DNA of 64,000 nucleotides from Cocos nucifera. Its lineage: Eukaryota; Streptophyta; Magnoliopsida; Arecales; Arecaceae. The notes below the pieces were generated by a model that did no database searches, had not been told where the DNA came from, and saw only the letters and a program-made list of their open reading frames with translations. The stretch is taken from positions 186,001 through 250,000 of the forward strand of contig QRFJ01006390.1 in the NCBI GenBank assembly GCA_006176705.1, written 5' to 3'. Both the position numbers and the translations under genes were made by a program. This document shows positions 12,180 through 22,594 of the stretch, piece by piece (the stretch's first letter is position 1; each line of letters opens with the position of its first letter).

Positions 12180-13320
12180 GCTCGTTGTACTTGTGAGACT
12201 TTCTCATCAAGCTTAATCTGCTTTCCAATGCCGCTATCTTGAATAAACTATTTTTCAAGAAAGATGGCATGTCGACTCACAATCACATTGTGGTCTTCTG
12301 GAATGTAGAAATAGTATCCTAATGACTCTTTAGGATATCCTATGAATCGAGCTCTAAAGGACCTAAACTCTAACTTGTCCGCTTGTTGTCTTTTGACATG
12401 AGCCGGACAACCCCAAATTCTGAGATGACTCAGACTTGGTTTCTTACCGTGCCATATCTCATACGGTGTGGTAGGAACGGTTTTAGAGGGAACCCTATTC
12501 AGTAGATAAGATTGAAGTTAACAATGAATGTCCCCAAAGAAAATCAGGGAGGTCTGTGAAGCTCATCATGGATCGAACCATATCCAATAGAGTCCGATTT
12601 CTCCATTCTGAAACCCCGTTGAGTTGAGGTGTTCCTGGTGGAGTCCATTGAGAGACTATGCCATTTTCCTTAAGATAGTCTAGGAATTCCCGGCTAAGGT
12701 ATTCACCTCCTCGATCTGATCGAAGAACCTTAATGGGTTTTCCAGTTTATTTTTCTACTTCATGTCTGAATTCTTTGAACTTTTCAAAAGCTTCAGACTT
12801 GTGTCTCATAAGATACACATACCCATACCTAGACAGATCATCGGTAAAGGTAATGAAGTAGACAAAATTGCCTCTAGCCGGCACATCAAATGGGCCGCAC
12901 ACATCAGTATGTACTAGGGCAAGGAGATCTGTGGCCCTCTCCCCATGTCCAACAAAAGGGAGTTTAGTCATTTTGCCTTGAAGACAAGATTCACAAGTTG
13001 GATATGACTCAAAAGTCAATGGACTCAATAGCCCATTTTTCTCCAATTTGTTGATCCTATCTTCTGCTATATGACCTAATCTCAGGTGCCATAGATATCT
13101 GTCGTTTGGACTATCCCTAGGTCGTTTGGCATTCACGTTTTGCTCGATAGTTAGAACAGGTACATCAATATGTAGCTGATAAAGACCATTAATAAGGAAA
13201 CCATTTGCAATTTTATTTCTTTCATAAAGAATGTTACAATGGTCCTTAAAGAAGGTGATCACATAACCTTCTTGTGCTAAGCATGAAACAGAAATCAAAT
13301 TCCTGCTAGCTGCAGGCACA
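12180..13320 (-). pseudogene. Ty1/copia integrase
   Basis: This contains GAG-pre-integrase with a zinc-binding H-L-R-L-G-H...C-E-S-C pattern. The integrase core follows, with the first Asp in H-T-D-V-C-G-P and the second in F-T-D-D-L-S-R-Y. After an in-frame stop near 12747 come R-S-D-R-G-G-E-Y and the distal part. More stops and shifts lie between 12540 and 12250. The integrase would catalyse cDNA insertion. The reading frame is clearly dead, but the domain order gag-PR-INT-RT-RH is the copia order. Confidence 0.9.
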
Positions 13321-14399
13321 TAATAACAGTCTTTTCAAAACTAAGTCTAAACCAGATGGTAATCGAAGAGGGTATGTTCCCACGGCTACTGCAGCAACTC
13401 TTGCTCCATTACCGATGCGTAGGATCATGTCTCCATCCCTCAGCCTCCTGCTATCCTCAAGACCCTGCATAGAAGTGCACAGATGAGCACTAGAACCAGA
13501 GTCAAGCACCCAACTGGATGCAGAAGAAACCGTAAGGTTAGACTCAATAACGAGCATACCTCCAGAAGGACCTTCCTTCTTGTTCTTCAGGGTGGCCAGG
13601 TAAGTAGGGCAGTTCCGCTTCCAATGGCCGTCGCTGTTGCAATGGAAACACTTTCCTTTGCCATCGGACCTTCTTCTTCGGTTCTGCCTTCTTCTTCTTT
13701 GATCCTTCCACCTTTTGCTTTTTCACAGACTTCTTTTTCTTTCCATAAGACTTTCTTTTGGAAGAAGTCCGTTCCATAGCAAGAACTGAGCCTTTAGAAC
13801 CTTTCATAGAAAGCTCAGCGGTAACCAGCATATTCATTAATTCGGCCAAGGAATTTTGAAGTTTATGCATGTGGTAATTCATGATGAATTGCCCATATGC
13901 ATCAGTCAAGGATTGCAGAATAATATCATTCTGCAGATCCAAGTCCAACTTCACACCGAGCTTCTCAAGCTCTTCCATGTCCTTGATCATTGTCAGACAG
14001 TGATCTTGGACTGACTGCCCATCACGCATCTTAGCCTTAAAAAGTCATTTCGTGACTTGATATTTGGCTGCGCGACTCTGTTCACCAAACATCTCCTGCA
14101 GGTGAGCCAACATTTGGCGAGCAGTCCCGATATCTTCATGTTGGCGCTGGAGCTCATCAGACATCGAGCCCAACATGTAAGTATCTGGCCTTATTATCTT
14201 CGTCAATCCATTTTTTCCAGAGACGCTCTCTGTTCAGTGGATGGACGGAGCTGGTAAGGTGGGAGGGTCCTGGTCCAAAACATGTGTTAACTTCTCTGAA
14301 CCCAAAATAATTTTGTAGTTCCTGAGCCAATCTTTATAATTGGGTCCAGTCAGTCTATGTGTGTCCTAGGATACGTGCCAGTGGGTTGGACGCAGACAT
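13321..14399 (-). pseudogene. Ty1/copia gag-protease, complete unit
   Basis: It is homologous base for base to 5400-6460. The start ATG is at 14397-14399. Gag is broken by several single-base insertions relative to the other copy (near 14180, 14220, 14250, 14365 and 13667) and by a TGA at the position where the other copy has TAA. The Lys-rich tract, CCHC knuckle and protease D-S-G-S are still legible. Extra bases beside short homopolymers could be real decay or uncorrected sequencing error. Confidence 0.9.
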
Positions 14400-16259
14400 T
14401 TTCCTGTAGAGAGTCAAAGATTCTAGTTAGATACTGTAATTTTGACTTGACCAATTTGTTTAGGGATTTTATTTTTAAACAAATTAGCTCCCACTATTTT
14501 CTCGGATCCCTACACTCCCTCTGTAGAGATGCGAAAATCTCCGCGATTGATGATTTCTAGTGGGTGGTGCGGTCTCACCAACTGACTCATCACCTCACCT
14601 AACAGTTATTGGTGATGGGTTAGCCAATGAGTGAACAACTCTTGTTCAATGATTCTCTAATCATGGTGCACCCAAACTTGGTCTCTAATTCATGAATCTC
14701 ACCGTATCCGAAATATTGATCCACTCCTTAGTTAAGTCAGACCCACCATTTGCATAGACTGGGTTCCTAATTGGGTCTCTCACCGTATCCGAAATATTGA
14801 GCCCAACTCATCCTCCAGCCCATAGCATCCAATGCCTAATAGACATGGTTGCATCTTCCCGGTGCAACTGAGCCACTGTATCCAGCCGAGAACAATCAAC
14901 CCCGGGAAGGGCCCGCACATCTACAATGGTGGAAGACCTCAGACTTAATCTTTTCTTAGGGAGAATTGATTCAGGTCTCATTAAACTAGACTTGGCTTAG
15001 TCATAACAATTATGACTAACCTAGTGGCATGGGTTCAGCTCGGATTATTGACCACCTCAGATCAGAACTGTGTCAACAGATATGGCCAGGTAAGTGAGAC
15101 CGGTGGAAGGAATATGCCGTTAACTCGCACAAGAACGCATTCAGGTCGAGTAGCTTCCAATTAAAAACCAGTCGGTCGTCTGTGCCAAACTTACCTTAGA
15201 CACCAAATTGTTGAGTCAGAACCAATTGGGTTAGCCTACAATCCAGACTCTAACCTCTGAGCCTAATTAGGTCTTGCTTGATCGTGACTCGATCTTGACC
15301 CAGACTTAATCCTATTAGGCTGGTCAATTTAAGCATTGTTGATCCCATCTAACCAACTCTTGATTCGGTTTGATCAACCGCTTAGACCTAATTGAGCTAC
15401 CCAAGCCCGAACCCAGTATTATGAATATGTCTTAGATCTGAAATTCTCAATTTTAGACCTAATTAATATTTCCATAAACTTAATTCTTAATTAAGTTGGG
15501 TTCATAAACAAAATATGCACAATAAATCCTAGGGTTTCAGGATCTAGGGTTTTGCAGAAAGTAAGTTTTGGGTTTCTGATTAAGGACGAACACGCAGCAC
15601 CCCTACACGTCATAAGAACACCCCATCGAATGGAAAGAGAGGGCCTTTAAACCCTTCTTCGTTCTTATGACCGGACGGCCAAGAGGAACGCCTTAATCAG
15701 GAACATGTAAATCTACAAAACAGTTATAGATCTATATCATATATCTCATATACAAATTTAGATCTAATCAAGGCATATTTTGCATACATCTCATGTATCA
15801 TAATCATGCATGTTTTCAGATCTAAATTATCACATAATAATCTAAAAAATTAGATTTAAATTGATCTAATCAAAATAAATTCTAATCTAGATAATTATGT
15901 AGAACTATTCTACAACTAGTCTAGACATGCATCAATCATATCTCATATGATATTTAAAATTAAATAATTTTTATTTGCTGTTTATCAGATGTTATTATAA
16001 CACTTATAATATCAAAAAATAGTAAATAAGAAGATCTAAAATATGATTTAATCAGATTAAATCAAAGACATGCAAAACTATTCTATAGAACTATTCTATT
16101 CTAGAACTAGTCATGCATATCTTCATGTTCTTAGATCCAAATCATTTAATTTTAATTTTTTCTGATTTCAGATCTGATCACATCTCATGTGACATCTGAA
16201 ATCAATTATTTTCTAATTAAAATAAAATTAAAATCAGATCTAAATAATTTAGAACCATG
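14400..16259 (-). other. Copia 5' leader, complete unit
   Basis: This non-coding leader, about 1.86 kb, is nearly identical to 6461-8322. It separates the PBS from gag. Confidence 0.8.
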
Positions 16260-16271
16260 GCTCTGATACCA
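16260..16271 (-). other. Copia primer binding site
   Basis: TGGTATCAGAGC on the minus strand, two bases inside the LTR end at 16274. Confidence 0.9.
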
Positions 16272-16273
16272 GT

Positions 16274-18553
16274 TGAAGGGAAATCCTGATTTTCCGGTCC
16301 AGGTTCGTCCAGATCTGATTAGATCAAGAGATATATTTCAAAAATTTTCTCTTGATCTCAATCAGATCTTGATATATTTTAGATCTAATTCTTATTATTT
16401 TAATAAATAAAATAAAATAAGATAAATTAAATCAAATTTAATTTACCTGATTTGGGTAATCCTATTACCCTGTAGATGATCCTGATTGCAGCGGAAGGTT
16501 CTGGATCTAGCCACGCAAGCGCCTGGCCTCTACCGGTATCCACTCGGGTTGGATCTGGAGATCCTCTTCTTCTCTATCATGCCTCCAAAAATCAGATCTG
16601 GATCTGATCTGGAGGATCTTCAAAACTCTTTTGAAGATCTGCAGTCGTCCTTTTGCAGCAGCGCAGCCTTCTTGCTTTTGATCGCCTTTCCTTGATCTGA
16701 ATCGCACCAACCTAAATCCAAAACACTTTTGGACGTGGAGAGCAAGGGGAGAAGAGACTATGGCATGGAGAAGGAGGGGAGAGGCAGCCTTGGGGCGTGT
16801 CTAATTGCATTCACTTTCACTTGGAATTAGGGTTGGGCGCAGGGTCTTATTTATAGACCTCTTGTGATCCAACTCCTCTTCCTCTCAACCAATCACAACC
16901 CTTTGTGAAATCAGATCTAAATCTGATTGGTTGGAATAGAGACCCCTGGATTCCTCCTTAGAGGGTGCCTAAGACCAGTCAAACTGGATTCTTAGTAGAA
17001 CTCTGATTGGAATCCAAAAGGGAGGTGGAGTCCTTGTCCAACAAGGACTCCTAGGCGCCTCCTACTTGGGCTCACGCCACCCTTGGCGTGCGCCCTTCTC
17101 CTTGCCAGGTTCTGGCAGGGGGACAAGCCCCCACCAGCTCTCCAATAGGTGCATGACATGTGGTCAAAAGTCAAAGGGTGAATGGTCAACGTTTGACCAG
17201 TCAAAGGTAGACTTTTGACCAAAGTCAAAGAACAAGAAATGGCAGGTGACCAAAAATGGCAGGTAATGTCTTACAAATAAGACAACCTATTCTGACTTGG
17301 ACAACCTCCAGTCAGACCATATGAAGGCCTCTGATTGAGCACAAACTCCTTTGGCTCAGTCAGGACAACTTATTTATGATAGCAAAAGAAGAACGTTAGG
17401 TTCAATCGAGTGCTAGCACGATTTTCCTTGAACCTAATTGAATCTCATTCAGATCAATTGAACTAGATCAGTTCAATTGATGATCACCAGATTCAAACCC
17501 TTGTTTGTGTGACCCAGTTAGGTTCAGTTCTGTATGGTAATGGGATATGTCATGATCTCTATCATAGACATCATCGAAACTCCTTTCGATGGATCAGAAC
17601 TCTTCTGATTCGAACAGCTAGAATGATCGATCATCTAAATCATTCTAATTGCTCCCAAAATCCACCAGTGACACCTAGCAGTATATGGTGGCAACCCATC
17701 AGAGCTGAATGCGAACCTCTTGGTGCAGCTACCTGTGTGATTAAGTTCTTCTATCTTGAGCCCCGATCAGATTAGGGTTAAGGTAAACTCGTCAAACCCT
17801 AGTCTCTGTCATATGATGTAATCATTCGATTCGAGTCCAATGTGAAAATCTAAATAGAAACTCTTTCTATTATTTCACTCTACCATGGCCATGGATTTCT
17901 GGACTTGATTCTCATGATCATCATAGGGCTACTCCTCTACCACCGAGGTAGATAGATTTCCATCTTGATGCAATCCAGTTCCTACAATGAACATGCTATA
18001 GCCAACATACACCTCAGGGTTCCATATGGCTAGGAGACCGAGTAATGGTGTAGTCAAACTATAACACCCTCAAGGTGAACTGTCGATGCATCTCAGGTCA
18101 AAGAACCAGACACACTACTGCAGCATCGAGTCAGTCATTGACGAGAAGGTAGACTCCCTAATGACTACTCGAGGTGGTCACGCTCAGTGCCCTCATTCTC
18201 TAACGAGTACCTGTACTCTCGCTTTGGTGTCTCCACACCGTAGACTCAAGACTCATCTACTAAAGAGAAGCGATCGTACACCAACCTTCCGGATCAATCA
18301 CCATCCTCGTGATGATCCTATGGTCGGGAGCTGTTTATGAGTTAATAATGATTATTCATGTCTTAAATTTTCAACTCTTGAAAATATGAATTATCATTAC
18401 CATTAACTCAAAGGATGTATCACAGACACTAAATACACAGGTGTGATAGAAAATAACCCATTTTATTGATTATAGTCAAAATTACAATTTTGCCCCTAGA
18501 AGTGTATTACAAGTGTCAGCCAATTCTGGCTTCTAGGGCACATATATCTAACA
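16274..18553 (-). repeat. 5' LTR of the complete copia unit
   Basis: This 2280-bp LTR runs TGTTAGATATAT...CCTTCA on the minus strand and matches 8337-10624. Its outer end abuts GACGACATG, the D-D-M of a Ty3/gypsy reverse transcriptase, which defines the insertion point precisely. A matching target site duplication (GACGA) is not found at the other end of the array because that end is truncated. Confidence 0.92.
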
Positions 18554-19190
18554 GACGACATGCTCGTCAAGAGTCGAGCCTCAACAAATCACATTGCCAA
18601 TCTTGAAGAGAACTTTAGCATACTTAAGAAGTACAAGATGAAGCTGAACTCGATCAAGTGCGCCTTCGATGTGACTTTGGAGAAGTTTTTGGGATTCATG
18701 GTATCGAAGCGTGGGATTGAAGCAAATCCAGAGAAAATTTGGGCGATTCAGAAGATGATTGCTCCAAAAATAATTAAAAAAGTTCAGCGCCTGACTGAAA
18801 AATTGGCATCCCTATACCACTTCATCTCGAGATCGATCGAATAATGCATGCCCTTCTTTCAAATTCTCAAGTAGCCAAAGAACTTCTGCTGGATGATGGA
18901 ATGCCAACAAGTATTTGAGGAGTTTAAAAACTACCTCAACTCACCCCCACTGCTGGCAAAGCCTGAGTTTGGAGAAGAATTATTCTTGTACCTAACAGTC
19001 TCTCCAACAATCCTGATAGCGGTCCTGATCAAAGAGGAAGCAAAAGTGCAGCGGTCGATCTACTATATAAGTCGAGTCCTAAGGGATGCAGAGATCAGTC
19101 CTTCACCGAGCGGATGCCTCCGAAAGAATCACAAAATGGGCAATCGAGCTCATAAAATTTGACATCAATTACCGACCCCGACCATCGATC
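18554..19190 (+). pseudogene. Ty3/gypsy RT (3' half) and RNase H, Tat group
   Basis: Reading begins with D-D-M-L-V-K-S, the second half of the catalytic box, directly at the copia LTR edge. The RT distal motifs K-C-A-F-D-V and F-L-G-F-M-V-S-K-R-G-I follow. RNase H follows in a broken frame: L-A-K-P-E-F-G-E-E-L-F-L-Y-L and Y-Y-I-S-R-V-L. A short deletion removed the segment around the L-E-K/A-L-V-x-A-x-R-x-L part near 19100. The 5' LTR, gag, protease and first half of RT of this element are absent from the window. Confidence 0.9.
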
Positions 19191-19743
19191 AATACTCAGA
19201 TATTAGCAGATTTTATAGTAGAATGCACCATTTCAGATGAAGCCGAGCCTGAACAAAATGAAACCAGCATTTCGTGGTTGCAGCCAAGCCCCCCTGAAGA
19301 GAGCCCCGACCTTCTCGAAGGCTTTTGGGCCCTATACATGGATGGTTCATCCAATGCTGCTGGAGTAGGTGCAAGATTGGTCTTGGTTAATCTCGAAGGA
19401 GTCATCGTCGAATATGCTACGCTTTGAATTTTTTGCAACTAATAATGGGGCTGAATATAAAGCTTTGATCGCTGGTTTAAAGATAGCAAAAGAGTTAGAG
19501 GCAGACCAGCTCCAAGTTTTTAGTGATTTTCAACTGATGATCGGACAGGTTAGCAGCAGCTATAAAGCTCAGGAGGAAAGCATGATGAAATATCTTGAGA
19601 AAGTAAAGAACTTGGCTTTGGCCTTCAAAAGTTTTAGCATCCAACGGATTCCAAGAGTAAAAAATATGAGAGCCGATCTTCTCTCTAAATTGGCTACTTT
19701 GGTCCCAATCGAATTGCCCAAGAAAGTATTTTTAAAATTCTAA
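19191..19743 (+). pseudogene. Second (archaeal-type) RNase H of a Tat-group gypsy element
   Basis: After F-D-I-N-Y-R-P-R and A-D-F-I-V-E comes a second RNase H: L-Y-M-D-G-S-S (first Asp), N-N-G-A-E-Y-K-A-L (Glu), V-F-S-D-F-Q-L (Asp) and R-V-K-N-M-R-A-D-L-L-S-K-L-A. A frame break lies near 19427. An additional RNase H between the RT-RH and the integrase is the known hallmark of the Tat/Ogre/Retand group, so the assignment rests on architecture as well as motifs. Confidence 0.9.
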
Positions 19744-20998
19744 AGTGCCTAAGCTTGGAGGAGTCATAGCCTGTTCTGCAAGTTGAGCACGAGTTGAGCT
19801 GGATCGACCTGCTAGTTGCCTACCTCAAGAATGGAGCTCTTTCTCATGATCCAAAAGAGGCTTGAAAACTCAGAAATCAAGCTTTCCGATATATACTGTA
19901 TGAAGACAAGCTATATAAAAAATTGTATTCTCTATCACTTTTGAGATATCTCCGACCTTCACAGGTCGACTTCGTATTATGAGAAGTACATGAGGAGATT
20001 TATGAAAGTCATATAGAAGCTAGATCCTTATCACAAAGGCTACTTCGGTAGGGGTACTATTGGCCAATCTTGTACCACGACTCTATAGAATATTTCAAGA
20101 AATATGACCGCTGTCAGAGAAATGCAAATATATAAAGATAGCCAACCTCCAGGCTTACTCCACTAAACGCATCCTGGCCATTCGCGCAGTGGAGAATGGA
20201 TATACTTGGCTCCTTTTCAATGGCATCCAAACAACGAAAGTTTCTCCTGGTTGCGATCGACTACTTCACCAAATGGATCGAGGCCAAATCATTAGCAAAA
20301 ATTACTGAGGCCAAGGTATAGAACTTTATCTGAAAGTCAATCATCTATCGGTTTGGTCTGTTCTAAACTCTCATAATAGATAACGGATAATAGATTGCTA
20401 GAACAAGGTTCACTGAGTTCTACGAAGATCTAAACATCTTTCATCACTTCACATCAGTAGCCCATCCATAAGTAAATAGTGAAGCAGAGGTGACCAACAG
20501 AATTTTACTATAGGGTATCAAGACAAGGCTTGAAAGAGCAAGGAAGACTTGGATAGACGAACTCTACTACATCCTTTGGGCGTACTGAACTACTCAAAGG
20601 CTATCGATTGAGAAAACATCGTTCGTCTTGGCCTTTAGAATAGAGATAGTCATCCCAATCGAACTTAAACTTCCGTCAGCATGGGTCATGGCCTTCAATG
20701 AGCAGTGTAACTCATAAGACCTAAGAGTCAATCTTAATCTACTGAAGAAAAGAAGAGAAGAAGCCCAAGTTTGGATGGCAACCTATAGACGAAGAGTAGC
20801 TAGATACTATAACTCGAGAGTAAAAAGCAAAATATTCAGGGTGGAGGATTTGGTGCTCCAGCGAGCGTCCATTTTGCAACCTCAAGATCAAGAAAAGCTC
20901 ATCCTGAATTGGAAAGGTCTGTATAAAGTAGAGAAGATCATTCAATCCGAAACTTATCGTCCGAAGAAGCTCGGAGGAGCGACACTCTCACAGCTTTG
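19744..20998 (+). pseudogene. Ty3/gypsy integrase
   Basis: Degraded integrase with legible parts in several frames. These include an H-x-G-like Y-E-S-H-I-E-A-R zinc region, Y-Y-W-P-I-L, C-x2-C of the zinc finger, W-R-M-D-I-L-G-S-F (D), F-x-K-W-I-E-A-K, I-I-D-N-G (D), and W-A-Y near 20580. The last 75 residues (20775-20998) resemble the C-terminal region that follows the catalytic core (Y-Y-N-S-R-V-K, V-L-Q-R-A, N-W-K-G-L-Y-K-V). Many in-frame stops (TAG, TAA) lie in 19860-20720. Confidence 0.88.
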
Positions 20999-21085
20999 AA
21001 ATTCAGAAAACTTAAAATGTACTCCTAGTAATTTTTCTTCAATAATTTTTTTTTTTATTTTAACATCATTACTTCTTGGCATAAA

Positions 21086-22200
21086 AATTATGTAATGACT
21101 AATAACTCTTTGAAGCAACCTAAAGTAGCCCATTAGGAACAGGAGGAGAACCTCATCTTAACGTAAGCAAGGTCGAAGCCTCGTTGAACTATGACGAGAT
21201 GAGGAGAGAGGCCCTACCAACGGTCGTAATATGCTCCTACAGTCCGTTAAGAACAGGAGGAGAATCTCATCCTAACATGAGCAAAATTGAAGACCTCATT
21301 GAACTAAAATGAGATGAGGAGAGAGGCCCTACCAATGGTCCTAATATGCCCCTACAACCCATTAGGAACAGGAGGAGAACCTCATCCTAACGTGAGCAAA
21401 GTCAAAGATCTTGTTGAACTAAGATGAGATGAGGGAAGAGGTCCTACCAACAGTCCTAATGTGTCCCTATAGTTCGTTAAGAATAGGAGGAGAACCTCAT
21501 CCTAACATGAGCAAAGTCGAAGGCCTCATTGAATTAAGATGGGATGAGGGAAGAAATCCTACCAACAGCCCTAATGTGTTCCTATAGTCTACTAAAAATA
21601 GAAAAAAAATCTCATCCTAACATGAGCATAGTCAAAGACCTCATTGAACTAAGATGAGATAAGGGAAGAGGCCCTGCCAATGGCCCTAATGTGCCCTTAT
21701 AATCCATTAGGAACATGAGGAGAACCTTGTCCTAACATGAGTAAAGTCGAAGGCCTCATTGAACTAAGATGAGATGAGTGGAGAGGCTCTACCAATGACC
21801 CTAATGTGCCCCTATAGTTCGTTAGGAACAGGAAGAGAACCTCATCCTAACATGAGCAAAGTCGAAGGTCTCGTTGAACTAAGATAAGATGAGGGGAGAG
21901 GCCCTACCAATGATCCTAATGTGCCCCTACAGTCCATTAGAAATAGGAGAAGAATCTCATCCTAACATGAGCAAAGTCGAAGGCCTCGTTGAATTAAGAT
22001 GGGATGAGAAAAGAGGTCATGCTAATAGCCCTAATGTGCCCCTACAATCTGCTAGAAATAGGAGGAGAACCCCATCCTAACATGAGCAAAGTCGAAGGCC
22101 TCGTTAAAGCAAAACAAAATGAGGGGAGAGATCTCACTGACGGACTCGATGAACCTCTACGATCATGCAAAGGATAGAAGGTCAAGGCCTCACTAATTAA
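21086..22200. repeat. 115-bp tandem array in the gypsy 3' region
   Basis: The phrase GATGAGGGGAGAGGCCCTACC and its variants recur at 21201, 21316, 21431, 21546, 21661, 21776, 21891, 22006 and 22121, exactly 115 bp apart each time, with a decayed further unit at each edge. Substitutions are frequent but indels are essentially absent. The array lies between integrase and the antisense ORF. Tat-group elements are known to carry hypervariable tandem repeats in this part of the element. Confidence 0.93.
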
Positions 22201-22594
22201 AAATAAGGAAGAGGCCAAGGCCCTACTAACGACTGTCGTGCACATCCCCCTACGGCCACTCCAAATGTCAAAGGTAAAACCCCGAACTGATCCACGGAAT
22301 GGATCTCTAGCTCGACATCTACGATGAGCATCTTATTAGAAACAAAGAAAAAAATGAGACACCCAGAATCGCATCTACAAGAGATGATAACAAAAAAAAA
22401 AGAAGAGAGATATACCATTTCATCATGGAGTTGTGTTCATTATAAAATAAAAGTTAATAAGATCGATTACATAGTGGGCATACTATAAGTGAAATAAAGG
22501 TTGGCAAGGACCAACTGTACGAAAGAACAAATGCATTACAAATAGAATAAAGATCGATGAAACTAACTACATAAAGAAAAAAGGAGGTGAAGTC

